64,000 nucleotides of DNA from Nymphaea colorata (lineage: Eukaryota > Streptophyta > Magnoliopsida > Nymphaeales > Nymphaeaceae). This document shows, one piece after another, positions 36,265 to 48,689 of the stretch. The stretch's first letter is position 1. Every line of letters begins with the position of its first letter. Location of the stretch: NCBI RefSeq assembly GCF_008831285.2, contig NC_045138.2:33722769-33786768 (forward strand). The letters run 5' to 3'. Below the pieces are notes generated by a model. The model was not told where the DNA came from. It saw only the letters and a list, made by a program, of their open reading frames with translations, and did no database searches. The position numbers and the translations under genes were made by a program.

Positions 36265-36597
36265 CTATACATTTTCTTCAGGACTCTCCCTTCTAGTGAC
36301 CCGAACATAACAAACAACTGCAATAATCATAGCAGTACCAAGCCCACCAAGAATAACACCACCACCAGCAGCAGATGAACTGCTCTCATGATGATGACCA
36401 AGCCTCCGAGCTGCTGCCGGTGCCTCTGCCATCACTGCAATGTGTCTGACAATCTCATCTCCTATAGGAGGAGTAGCTGCCCCCTCTGTGCTTGGTGCCG
36501 ATTGATCCGTTTGCACTCCAGGTGCATCTGATGCCGTTGAGACTACACAAGTTGCTGCTATAACTAAGCAAATCAGCTGCCACTGAGCCATCGACAT
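36265..36597 (-). CDS. Small secretory-pathway membrane protein (tandem family, copy 3)
   Basis: Intronless, 110 aa. It has a signal peptide (MAQWQLICLVIAATCVVSTA), an ectodomain with SAPSTEGAATPPIG and AARRLGHHHESSSS, one helix (GGVILGGLGTAMIIAVVCYV) and a short tail RVTRRE. Closest to copy 2; identity is highest in the signal peptide, the RRLGHH motif and the helix-tail block, while the middle of the ectodomain differs. All three copies lie on the minus strand, 3.0 and 5.3 kb apart, with no other gene between them. Confidence 0.8.
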   Translation of the reverse strand: MSMAQWQLICLVIAATCVVSTASDAPGVQTDQSAPSTEGAATPPIGDEIVRHIAVMAEAPAAARRLGHHHESSSSAAGGGVILGGLGTAMIIAVVCYVRVTRRESPEENV

Positions 36598-36695
36598 GAT
36601 AGCGATCCTCCAAAGGTATTAGAGAAGGAGCAGCAGAGCTATAATGGATGATGTTTCGTCTCTGCGTTGTGCAGGAATGAGTGCACCCGTGTATG

Positions 36696-36707
36696 CCTTT
36701 TATAGTG
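36696..36707 (-). promoter_or_regulatory. TATA box of membrane-protein copy 3
   Basis: CACTATAAAAGG on the minus strand, about 100 bases upstream of the ATG, identical to that of copy 2. Confidence 0.75.
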
Positions 36708-36812
36708 CTTCCTTGCCGATCTTCGTGATCTCTATGTTCAATTATTGAACCAGTAAGAAGCAATAATTATTGAACTAGTGGAATCTATTGATAGACCGAA
36801 GCATCATGTGAC

Positions 36813-36846
36813 GTGTTGGCTTGGTTGGTACTTGTGTTTAATATTT
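36813..36846 (-). promoter_or_regulatory. 34-bp conserved promoter element, copy 3
   Basis: Identical to 31192-31225. Similarity continues, with substitutions and indels, to about 36910. Confidence 0.65.
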
Positions 36847-36910
36847 AGTGAGCAGTAGAACAATCAAAGCGACATATTTGTATTGGGAGATAATGACAGG
36901 TTGCCGACTT

Positions 36911-36976
36911 GTTTTTTTGAGATTGAGAAATCTATATCCACCGGTTTTTTTGAGATTGAGAAATCTATATCGACCG
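36911..36976 (+). repeat. 33-bp tandem repeat, two copies
   Basis: Units 36911-36943 and 36944-36976 differ at one base (ATCCACCG against ATCGACCG). They lie just beyond the conserved promoter block of copy 3 and have no counterpart at copy 2. Confidence 0.92.
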
Positions 36977-39346
36977 GTGCCAGATCTTGTGATGTCTAGA
37001 TAGAGTAAGTTATAAGATGCTACTTTCTTAGTACTACAGTTTTCAATCACCATATAGTTCATGATTTGCATGTTTTTGAAGCAGTACTGATGTTGGAGAT
37101 ATCGGATCTTTTATTTACCATGTATATATATATAAACATTCTAATACATTTATAAAAAAACACATTTTGATGTAAAACATGGTTTGGATCAACTTGTTTT
37201 TATAGGAACCAGGTGCTTGCAAAATGAAGAAGAATGAACTGATCTTGTACATTTCTCAAACTCTTTGTACAAAGCATTTACTTGTTACTAATAAAGTTAA
37301 ATAAATAGACGGGGCCGGCAATAAACAAGCACGAACCATTTCCCAGCGAAACTCTTTCCCGGTCGATCACCCGCTCTTCGGACTTTTTGCCGTAAAATTA
37401 GGGGGTTCCTTTTTTTTCTTGTCATTCAGAATCCATCCTTCCGATTTGCCGGAATTCGTGTTCGTAACTGATCATTATCGGCCGCCTTTGCTGGCTCTAG
37501 CTGATTAGGAAGGAGCAACAAAGGCTCAACAGCTGAGGGGAAAGTTCATCGACTGACGGCAAACTGCAAAAATCGACGCCCTCCCCTCCGCTTGGCACCT
37601 TTTTTTTTTTTTTTTTCATTTTGTAAGTTAAAAACTTACAAAAAGAATGCGACGAGGAACAGAGCGAAATTATAAAACGTTTGAACACAGCATTACTAAT
37701 TGTCATCAAGTTTGAACACTACCCAATTGTCCTTGGGAAAGCTTTGCATAAAAAGAAAAGGTTTTTTAATCATAAGAGGAACATGTATGATTTCATTCAA
37801 CATAAATTTATATCCACAACCATCAACGGAACATTGGCTCTAGTTCAGCTGTCTCCGCGGCTCCAAAAGCATGGGGAAATTGCACCAAAAGGTTGCTCCC
37901 AGTATTAGAGATTGACAAACCTGTTCTACTACCAACTTTGATTGATTCTAAACTTGAGATTCCGAGTACGTGCTTAGAGCATTTAGATTCAGGCTAATGT
38001 GGTGTGTCGCATCATAGTTTAAGTACAAGAGTTGTCACCTGAAACAAGGCTATTCATAGCTGTGTGACGAACATGAGGAAGGACGTTACGTTGTTTTACT
38101 GAGATTACAATTTGAAACAGGTTTTCCGACAATTCTCAACTGGTCAGAGATCATCTTAGCAGATTGCATGTACTCATTAATCGATGTGCTGCCTTTTTTT
38201 AAGCATTGAATCTATTCTTTTAATTGCAGATTCCACACCTTAAGCCAGGTTTCCGAACCCATTACTTGGTTGCGAACAGACTCAGAAAGTGACGAGATGA
38301 TCCAACTTTAGGTGAAGCTGCAAAGTCGCCAGCCATTGGCCATTGCAGCTCTCATGCCAACACAAATTCTCATTAGATTCACTGTTCTTTATTAACTACA
38401 TGTAATCAATTGCGTGGATAAGACAGATAGACTTGATTGAACAATACATAGAACAGCAGAATGCCACATGGACTGTGGGTTACTTAGCAGCTTGTGGCCT
38501 ACGAGAGAAGAAAACTGCATATATCCTGCAATTGATTGTGACTTGCAAATTGACAACATTGTTGCATTAGTCTCAAAATTGTATATGTAAAAATTGGAAT
38601 GATGGACAAGAAAAACAAAGTAAATCTGTACTCTTGTAAACACAGTTTTTGTTGCAATAGAATTTATTTATGAATTAGTGGTCTCATTCTCTATTATAAA
38701 ATTTGCTTTCTCGAGATAGCTAGCTTTATCGCTGATGTAAATATTAAGTGAACGTTTCATGGATTGGAATCAAAATTCCTTCTCAAACTGAAATGGAATC
38801 AAATTTCTATGTTTCAGTTTCTTGATTCCAAAAATAAAATATATCGTTTGTCTAATAATTTTAATTTTTTAAAATTAAGTATTTTGATTCTAAAATTGTG
38901 TGATTATGAATATATCAAATGCCCCTTAAAGTGACACCGCTAAATGGTTCATGTTACCTAAGTAGCGATGTCACTATTAGTGATAGAAACATTAATAATG
39001 GCAATGGTTTAGCCGTCGCCATATCTCATATTTGTCGTAGTGTTTGTGTGATATCTCAAAAATTAGGTTTTGCATGATTGTATAATATTTATAAGAATAG
39101 TGGATGGAACAAACAGACACAGTGTTCTCGTTCCTAAAAAACAGGTGGAACAATAATGGTCGGACACATGTATGTCTCGTCCTCCCGAAGCCACCCACCC
39201 TTCAGGAGACTACATAAATTAAAGGAAAATTTTACGAAACACCGCCCAACTGGATAATATCTAGCGGTGTCGGGCTCAGGGAGAGGGGAGAGAAGAGTAT
39301 CCTTGCGGAAGGGAACGTTTCCCGGCGGCCGGAGGCTATCAGAAAG
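36977..39346. other. Intergenic, no supported gene
   Basis: AT-rich; T-run near 37600. The last ~150 bases before 39347 are GC-richer and probably hold the leader and promoter of the next gene. Confidence 0.5.
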
Positions 39347-42300
39347 ATGGGAGGAGGGACGATGAGGGCGGTTGGAAGGGTATTTGGCGTCGGAGCGGTT
39401 CGGGGTGGGGCGGTGATCCCCCGGATGCAGCAGCCCTCGGGCGTCCGGAGATCGTCTTATCCGTCCTCAACGTCCGTCTCCTCTGCAGGAGACGGCGATA
39501 AGGGGAAAGTCGTTGTCTCCTCTCCGGGAAACGCGGAAACTTCAGTAGCGCGGGGAGCGTCCTGGGAGAATGACGATTGGGAGTTTGCTGACTGCGATCT
39601 CTTCGAGCCGGAAATTCCACCACCGAGGTTCGTTTTCGGACCGCCGGCATCTTGGGAGGAGGCTGTCAAGGCCACCGAGGAGCTAAAGGAGACGGTGAAT
39701 AAGTAAGAATCTTATACCATACGGTTTCTTTCCATAGGTTTTTCTTCGTTTCTAGTTGTTGTATGTTCATCTTGTGAAGTTTTAGCGTGATCATGGCGAC
39801 GGAGTAACTGTATGGGCTTCATTTCCGGCATCTCTGCATTTTGTTTATCGAGATGCTTGTGTTGATGGTATTTCTTAGTTTCCTTTCGGAATATTGGTTC
39901 AAAGATGGGTTAGGACTTTCTTGGTAGATATCCAAAAATTCCATAGTTTGTTCAAATTCGATGATATTTTTCTCTGTTTTTTATGTTTGCATTCATTTTC
40001 TTGGGCTGTTTACGGTTTGTTTGAAATCCTGTGGTCAAGTATTGGTCCTTTCTTAGCTACTTCTTTCCTACCCTATCATCGGCGTGGTAGAAAAAGGAAT
40101 TTTTTTCTGCTTCTTCGCGTCTTTACAGCTATCTAAATGTTCCTTTTGGGGTTACTGGTTCTACCTTTGGCATTGCGGACGCTGTTTTTGAGTCTGGGCT
40201 ATTGGTCTAACTTTAGCGTTAATAATTTTCTTATTAGGTTTAGGGCCTGTTTGGATGGAGGGAATGGGAAAGAAATGGAGAGAAAGGTTTATCAATCCTG
40301 TATTTAGTTGGTTAATGAGGAAGAAGGGAAAGTAAAGGAAAACAAAAAAACATGTTTGGTTGCAAGGGAAATGGAAGGAAAGGAACAGAAAGGAAGGATC
40401 CAAAATTGGAAGGAAAGGAACAGTGTTTTTGATGATGTCGGATGGGATATAATGGAGCATTGAGACTGTGGAACTCTGTTCTTACTTGGCGGTTGGCTGG
40501 CAGGCGGTCTCAAAGAGAAGCATTGTTTTCTGGTTCTAGACAGTGTTGAAATCTCTGTCAATTATTTTTTTATTTTGGAAGTTAGACTCACCTTAAATAT
40601 CGAACTATATGAAAAGCTAGACTCACCTTAAATATCGAACTATATGAAAAGCTAGACTCACCTTAAATATCGAACTATATGAAAAGTAATAAAGTTTGGA
40701 AGAATATTTTTTTAAAACTTAAATGTCTTAAAGTCGTTTGTCTCGCATGACTGCCAAGATAATGTTTTCATAAAGATGTGAAAATTTGAAAATTTTTTTG
40801 ATACTTCTACTAAATTAATGGTTGAAAGTATCATACCTTAGCATTTTGATGTTTTCAATATGATGTCTTGCTTGTCCAAATTGCAATTAGTTGGTTGGAT
40901 TAGATATGAACGGATCTTTGTTCCAAACCAACGAGTGGTTGGTCAAAGTAGTCAATTGGTCACTGCAGTCATTGGTCAACTAACTAATCCCTGAACTATA
41001 AATGTATATGTGCATTCTTAATAAAGGTTTAATTTTTCTGTATCTTTTCTCCATATGAATATATGTATTTTATTTATTCAACTTGGGCCGAGTTGAACTG
41101 GCTAGTCCTAATTAAGTTTTTAGGGTCTTTGAAAACCTGTGTCCAACTTCTAATTTTGACGACGTTGATTGATATTTATAACAGAGACAAGTGATTCTTG
41201 TGTTTCTTCCACTTGTTTTTCGGTGCATTCCTTGAAATTATGTTGACACTTCTATTCACACATTACAGTTAAGACTTCTCTATTGTTATCAGAGGCATTG
41301 AACCAGCTGCTTCTGGATTACAGCCCCTAGTATATTATTGATCTTAACTGTCAAGTATAAAGTTGCATGTCATTGTAAGGTCCTCTATGTATTCCTGGAA
41401 GAACGAATTGGAAAGTGTATATTCATCATTTCATCTTTTACTAAAGCTTTAGGAACATGACATCCTGTACATAATTACAAAATTTTATTTTATTTTATCT
41501 GGTTGCAGGTATTCTTATACGGCATTTGTACTGTCAAAAGTGTTGGTACTTAGGAATTTTTCTGGGGACATAGAAAAGTTAGTTTATTTTGGGTGCAGTG
41601 AAGATTAAACAATTCCTCATTTTACCAGAAAAAAAAGAATTGTATAAGTCTGAGAGTTTTATTAGTCAACCTTTCTTATCACGGTGCTCGTCAAAAGAAT
41701 ACAATGCTGCATATTTTCAGGATTTATATGAAACAAAAATATTGGATAAGTCTGTACCAAAACTTCATGTGGACCAAATATCCAGAACGAGTTTTTACTA
41801 GGTTCTACAATGTGCCTCCCTAGGAAGAGAACATACCAGTGGTGTGTAGTGTAGGTAAATTTTGGACCTGCTTATGAGAATCGTCCTTGTGAATAATTTT
41901 ATAATTTTATATCAAATACATTTAGGGATTTTGAATTTAAGATGTTATGTTTCATGCCTTACTTGACTTGGATTGCACTTTGCAGCTGAATCTTGTGTAC
42001 GAAGTATGAAGTCTATACTTTTGACCGATTCCTTGCAGAAGCATCCATCTGCTAATTATTTTATTTATTGATATGCAGATGGATTTTGATGACCTTTATT
42101 GCTTGTTTTGGCTCATATATACTTTATTCTGTGAAATCTTCAGGATGTATTTTCTATCTCCTACTGATGGTAGTGTGGCACCCCATGCTTTGGAGACCTC
42201 CAAAGCATCAGAAGATTTGATGTTAAACGAACCTGACACCAAACTTTGCGTGGCTAGTGGTCATGCAGTCATTGCTCCCCAATGAATAATAATGTGTTGC

Positions 42301-44457
42301 AGGCATTTTCTTTGCTCAATGAGAGGCCCGATGTTCAGGTGGTCTACTTGCTGTGCTATCTTGTCTGTGTTGCTATTATTGTTACTGTGATTAGTTGATG
42401 CTGTTTTATAGCTTCTTTATGGTACAACAAATACGAAGCATTTATTGGTTCCTCTTGAGTATCATGGTTGCTGATATCTCAAGTTTACTTAAGAAAAGCT
42501 TTGTAAAAGGCAAGAGGCTGTGTTGATTTGAAGGTCGTATTATTAACAAAACTATCGTCTTGGATGTATCAACATGAACTTACTTTACCTGACATATTCA
42601 AACATTCAAGGAGCCTGAGAACTGTCTATGGCCTGCTATAAGTTACCGGTATTCTCCTGACACTTGAAGATTGGTAAGTTAACTTGCCAAAGGATCTAAA
42701 ATCTGATGCAATAAGATGGCCACAGATGAAAAGGCCCTCAACCTTATAGGCTTATACAAAAACCAGCACCGTTTGGCCTTTAGGCTTTGGCCATCTATGT
42801 GAATTATACAGTCTCTAATTGACCAATACATCATTATGTTATATAGAGAAGTCATTTTACCATTTCCATAGACCCATGGTTTCATATATGAAATGATAAT
42901 AAAGGGCATTATAGGACTTGGTGAGTTGGAGGGCATGGGATTGCAAAGGGGAGTGAAAAGGGTATGGTTGGTTAGGATAATATTGTTGGTGTTCTCACCT
43001 GAAAACTCCTGGTTGTCCTTTGTGGAATCTGATGCAAAGCTTGGATCCTGAACAGTCTGAACCTACTCCTTCTTTCTCTTGCACAGACACCAAAAATTCC
43101 ATTGCACATTTGTGTCTTTGTAGCCCACCCCATATTTTATGGTGGCTTTCTGCATGTTTTCTGTTTTCTTAGCATATTTGCTCTTGGCTCAAAAGCTAAT
43201 CATTTTCCTTTTGTTGGTGAATGCAAATAAATCTCTTATTTCTTCTTCTAGTGCTTTTGCAGTGCCATCTTCTGTTTTGGCCATATAGCTCTTGGACATG
43301 GCCATGAGCGACATCATTACTGTAATAAAAGAATTATAGCAACTTTGTCATCTGATGAGATCATAACTTTTGTCATATGATGTTATCATAACTTTTATCA
43401 TCTGGTGATCTCATTAGGGAGTTCAAACTTATTTTGAAGCTTATACTTTCTTGTTTATTTATTTTCTTTTATAGCAATATCTCAACCCTTCAGCTTTCTT
43501 AAAAATATGGATATATGAGAGTGGTGGAAAAGTCAACCATACTCATGTGGATGAGGGAAATTGTGTAATAGAAAACTGGAAGTTCCAATAAAAAAATCAT
43601 CCTTAGTTATCTTTATGTTTTGTGTTGCTAATGCTTGAATGTGAGGACAAATCCTACAAGCAATCCTGGTATTACCATATGCCTTATGTTGTGTGAGCAA
43701 TAATCTGCAGAGTATAGTAATATCTTCCACATTTCTCAAGATTTCTTTCGATAATTTAATTATGCCTCGTTGGTGTACAGAACATACTTGTGAGTTAAGA
43801 CTTGAGAATTAAGACCAGTATGGTTCATGTTGTACCAGGTTCTCAACGTATTGTTTTAGCAACTCTAGGGTATGCCCCATCAAGTGTCACTTGGTGTTCT
43901 GGTTTTCATGTAGGGTCAATAACACATGGGTATTTTAATGAAGCAGTTTTCTGTGTGTTTTCCTGATTTGTCTGTTCTGCAGAATATGGTTGTTTCACTT
44001 GCATCAGACCCAAACATTTGGGAAGCTGTTCTCAATAATAAGAAGGTTTTGCAGTTCTGCCAGTCAAATAATACAAGTTAGTGGTGCTTAATCACAATTT
44101 CTTTTTCATTGCAGAGTGTAGACGTATCTCGTCTAATAGCTTTCTTTTCTTTCAGGTCTTTTCACTAAAGATGCTGCTGAGAGTGTGTCAATAAGTGAGA
44201 ATTTTGAAAGTCTTGGAGTAGATGATGCAACCTCTGATGGAAAAGAAGGTGGATTTCAGACCTTCTTGAGGGAGATGAAGCTGAAAATGTCGGAATTTAT
44301 TGGCAAGGTCTCTGAAGTTGCTCTGAGTTTCATAGGACTGGGCCCTAAGGAAGACTCTAGGGACGCCAACAAGGACTTCGTTGAAACAGCAGTTAAAACA
44401 TCTTTCATGCTTGCTGTGGTGGTAATCTTCGTGGTTGTCCTGAAGAGGATGCCCTAG
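39347..44457 (+). CDS. Tail-anchored protein of an uncharacterised plant family (possible one-base frameshift)
   Basis: Exons 39347-39702, 42144-42338, 43983-44076 and 44156-44457, all with GT-AG borders. The N-terminus is Arg/Ser-rich and transit-peptide-like. Then come DWEFADCDLFEPEIPPPRFV and FGPPASWEEAVKATEELKE, a QAFSLLNERPDVQ and ASDPNIWEAVLNN block, an acidic linker, and a C-terminal helix (MLAVVVIFVVVLKRMP) that would anchor the protein by its tail. I recall this arrangement from uncharacterised plant proteins. The exons sum to 947 nt, one short of a multiple of three: frame 0 stops at 42283-42285 right after APQ, while the family-like NNNVLQAFSLL continues one base out of phase. One extra base near CCCC (42277-42280) would restore a 315-aa product; a 53-nt intron (42250-42302) is a less likely explanation. 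Confidence 0.75.
40583..40686 (+). repeat. 35-bp tandem repeat, three copies, in intron 1
   Basis: Three essentially identical head-to-tail units (starting 40583, 40618, 40653) containing ACTCACCTTAAATATCG. Lies within the 2.4 kb first intron. Confidence 0.95.
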
Positions 44458-44829
44458 GAAGCAGGTCTCCTTGTATAATTTGCTGACAATACTACAAGCA
44501 TGGGTATGTTCTGAAAATTTGGCCGTAGTGTTCTTCTCCTTGTACATATGCCGGAAACCGTAACTGGAAGATTTGAATACCTCTTCTCTCTGACATCTGG
44601 GAAGAAAAAACTAGTATATGCGCTTGCTTGTCTATATATTTATCTTAGGATATTATTACGTTAATGCTGCATATGATAGCTGTTACCTTTCAGTTGCCCT
44701 TCTATCGTTGGTTTCTTGACATGAACTTGTTGAGACCTCTAAGCTGATGTCGGCTTATGAAGTTCAAGTTGAAGGCAGTTATTACTTCAACGCGCAGTGT
44801 GCTTAACTGCTTATGGGATCATTTCTGGG

Positions 44830-44831
44830 GA

Positions 44832-44865
<34 letters not shown>

Positions 44866-44935
44866 TATTATTATTACTATTGTTATTGCTATTATTATTA
44901 TTACTACTACTACTACTACTGTTGCTTTTACTATA
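44830..44935. repeat. AAT/ATT/ACT trinucleotide microsatellite
   Basis: A run of AAT units is followed by ATT units and then ACT units. AAT next to ATT is self-complementary and can form a hairpin. The open frame through it (poly-Asn then poly-Leu) is an artefact of the repeat. Confidence 0.93.
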
Positions 44936-47900
44936 TCTAGCCTACCCTTCATTTTGTATGATGATGATGTTACTGGATCACAAACCTTAAGGTCTTTGGG
45001 AAATTGTTGAGGCAGTTACCAATGTGAAGCTTCGGCAGTGGTGCATACAATGGAATGCGAAACGTCGTTTGCTCTTTCAATCGGAAGATGGCTGTTAGGA
45101 ATGAGAAAAAGGTTCTTGTTTGAAGTATTGGCTATAGGTCCGCTACTGGAGTGAAGTGAGGTGCGGAGGTTTAATTTCGTATTTGAGTAAAGGCGGAGTG
45201 CTTGTACTAGTAGAGCTTTCAGAACCGTGGGTGAGTAATCGTGGGGCAGAACTACCGCATTTCAAAGCCGTCGTTAGTGTACACCAAGAAAGTTGAGCGG
45301 CCATCTAGGAAATGTGGCCGCCCCTGGCAGAAGATCCGACCAGTGGTGGTCCTGTATCTGGCTGTGCTCTCCTCCGCCTTACGCTACAACCATGAAGCCA
45401 TTACATATGTTCCCTTCACAGGTATTTAGCCTATCAAGAAAATGACGTCTTTACATTGTTTGGTTACGCCGTGGGAAGCCATTTCTAGGCGAGCATTCCC
45501 TTCATGGTGAAATTTAGGGTTGTTAATAAGTCCAATTTAAATCCGATATCTGATCAAACGTTATCAAAAATCAGATACAGAAAAAAGATTTAGTATCTGA
45601 ATAAGATTTCAAATCAAATTCGGATATATAAATGACATCCAATCGGATTTGGATCTAAGCAAATATTGTTCAGACTCGAATTTGGGTTTGGATTAGATAT
45701 AGTTTGAATAATATGTTATGTTCAATATGCATAATCTGATTTGGATTTGAATGTTAATCTAAAAACTGGATTCAGGTCAGTGTGGATTATGAATTTGGAT
45801 TTTGGAATCAGATTGTCTATACATTTTTCTTTTTCCTAATTGAATTTTGAATTTGAATATATCGATATTCAAACAAGCGGTCTAATTTGAATATGGTCAG
45901 TTGACATTCCTAATGAAATTGATTGAGATGTCTGGGGATGAAACATTCACGCAGCGGATGTGCAATTTTTCTCTAGTTGTCTTCTACAAGTTCACTGTTT
46001 TTCGCATTGAAGACAAACTGTTGACTAAAATTTTGCCAGCAGCAAAAAATAAAACGGGTGGTCTTAGTTAATTTTTTGGAGGCATTCAAATTATCCTTGC
46101 CCTAGTTAATGTGGTTCACTGCAGTGAATTTGAGTTTTATGAATTTACTTCAGCAAACCACGCAATTTGATGCCGCCTTCAGTCTTCAACTTGGTGGCAG
46201 CCTACATCCTTATGGTGTGGCAGAAGGCTGGGTTAAAAAAAACTCGGAGAACAAACTACATGTATATGATGCTTTTTTGTTGCTTCCTTTCGTTGCACGA
46301 GGAAGAACAGAAAGGAAATTGATTAGCACGAGGCATTGTCTGTTCATGTGTTCAAAATGGAGCAGAGTCACAACGCAAACAGAATTTTGGCAGTACGTAA
46401 TACATTTGCAGGAGAGAACAGTGATGGCCCGATGACCCCTCCTTGGTTGGTTGATCATGGCGACTAATTCATGCTCTGTGTCAGCCATGATTGATCTAAG
46501 GAAGAACAGGAACCCCCTTGAGAAGGTGGCCAAGTATCAAACCAGGCAGATGAGTGGAGTCCATGAATTGACAAGTTAGGTTGCTACATTCTCTTCAGTC
46601 ATCATTCTGCACCTCTGGTGATGAGTTCCTCTATGGGTTGCAAGCTTTTCTTGGCTGGAGAGCCGTTGGTAAAGTAAGTGAAGCACTGGTTCCATTCCAC
46701 CGAGGAGCAAAGCCTGGCAGAAAAGCTCTTTGGAACACTGAAAAAGTGCGCCTATGCGTTCTTTTCTTTTTCTCCTCCGAGCTTGTGATTCTTTTTTTGC
46801 AAACTTTAATAAGTGAAGGCCTGTTTGATCTTTTCTTGGCAGATAGGGAGATTCTCTCATGGATGCCGTAGCAATTTGTTTGTGCCTTCTGGGCATTAAT
46901 ATTCTAAAATTCATGCTGAAGGGCCTCTTCTTTGAACTCTCCAAGATGAAGCTCTAAGTGATCTTACAGTATAATGAGAAACCACGACATAATTAGTTTG
47001 TTCTTGCCTTGGAGCTTTCCTGCTATTGGGATTCAATAACAAGAAGACTCAAACTCTATAAGAATCTCCAAGTAGTCTCAACTGAGCAATGGTGAGACTC
47101 TATGGGAGGCATAAGTTGCCTTGTTGAGTCGACCTACTCTTACCACAAAATTGTTCCGTGGTTTTACATGATTTAAAGCGAATGATTTTGGCATTTCATC
47201 CTACTGTAAACTGTGGGGCGATTTCTTCTTTCATCTTTTGCGAGACACGTTAATAAAAGCGAATTCGTCCAAAGTGGTGGCCATACTAAAGTAAATGGTT
47301 CCTTTAATAAGAATCTCTCTCTCTCTCTCTCGCTCTCATATGGAATTAGTAAAATTCTAGGGTTTTTCACTAATCAGGAAAGATGGTGGTTGTGATATCC
47401 TTTCAAGTTGTTGTGAGAAGAATTGAAGCGAATGCTTCTTAACAATAAATGTGAAACTTATGAGGCTCCCCATCTCACAACTGCTCATTTCAATTCCTTG
47501 TTAGAAGAAACTTAACTGTCATAAATGAGAAGCCCTGAATCCAAGCCGATTTTCACTCGCACGTCGAGACGAGGGGTGACAGATAGCGACTTGATGTGTA
47601 ATGCAACCTACGTACAAGAGGAGTGGGTGGCCCTCAATTTATGAGTTTCGCCGGACCCAGACGGATCCCCTCCCGTGTGGGGCTCTTAATAAATTAAGCT
47701 CTCTCTCTCTCGCTCTCTGCGCCAATTAATCTACCACCAAGTTCATTTCTCTCTAAAATTCTGTATTTGGCATATCTAAAAAACCATTATAATATCCTAA
47801 TGACTCAATTCTGGTATAATATCTTGGCGCTGCAATTGGTGTGGCTGCAATCTTTATTCGAGTGACAGTGACAATCTTATTCGAGTGACAGTGACCTGAG

Positions 47901-48689
47901 GTTTTCTTTTTTATTGGCAACCAGTGATCAGGCAGATTCCTGACGAAATAAAGAAGTTGAAGCTTATCATCGCATAGAAATGGAAGAGACCTTAAACCTC
48001 AACACCAACAACTTGGACAGGAATGAGAAGTGTGAAATGAATCACGAAAGGTGGAGCACCATTTTTTCAGTCATAACTGAGATGCATCCGTTTTAGATGC
48101 CCCTCCACTGTGGATTCCCTATATTTCTGTTTTTACTGTTCTGAACATCTTAAACGCCCAAAAGCAAGCCATTTATTTCTTAAACAAAAAGAAATTGATA
48201 AAAGAAACAAGCGAGGTTTTCTCTCCTGTTTTGCCTTGCCCAGAGACATGCCTCGTAAAAATGGGACTCAGTTACTCAAGTCCGAGGTAAGGGGGCGCTG
48301 ATTTAATTACGCAAGCAATCACCGGATTCAATCACTGCTACGGCATTCGAAAACAGATACGCTAGAGAGTCGAGTTCCTTGCCTCCTTCAACGACACTCT
48401 TAGCTGCTGAAGCAGATTGCAGCAAACTCCAAATAACTTTTCTTTTAGCAACACAAACCACAAAAGGACGCAAAAATGAACAAACCGACATGATTGATTA
48501 AGATTCCTGAAGGCAAAGTTTTACAGCTGACAGTAAAACCAAAAAGGAAAACTAAAAAAACAAAGAGCGCTACCCTTTTTCTTTTTATATGTACAAAAAA
48601 TACCCCCACCCATACGTGTCAAAACACGTTGACACGTGCGACGGAGCATGCCGCCAACGCCACTACCAGCAGCAGTATGGTATGGATCA
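44936..48689. other. Intergenic, no supported gene
   Basis: About 45530-45900 is made of variants of GATTTGGATTTG / AATCCGATATC-like words, typical of decayed repetitive DNA. The 46109-46950 ORFs on both strands are unrecognised. CT microsatellites lie near 47312 and 47699. Confidence 0.5.

Noticed and set aside
40583-40686. Regular short repeats considered as a CRISPR-like array
   Set aside because: Units are directly adjacent without spacers, in an intron of a plant nuclear gene.
44757-44990. ORF with poly-Asn and poly-Leu
   Set aside because: Translation of a trinucleotide microsatellite.
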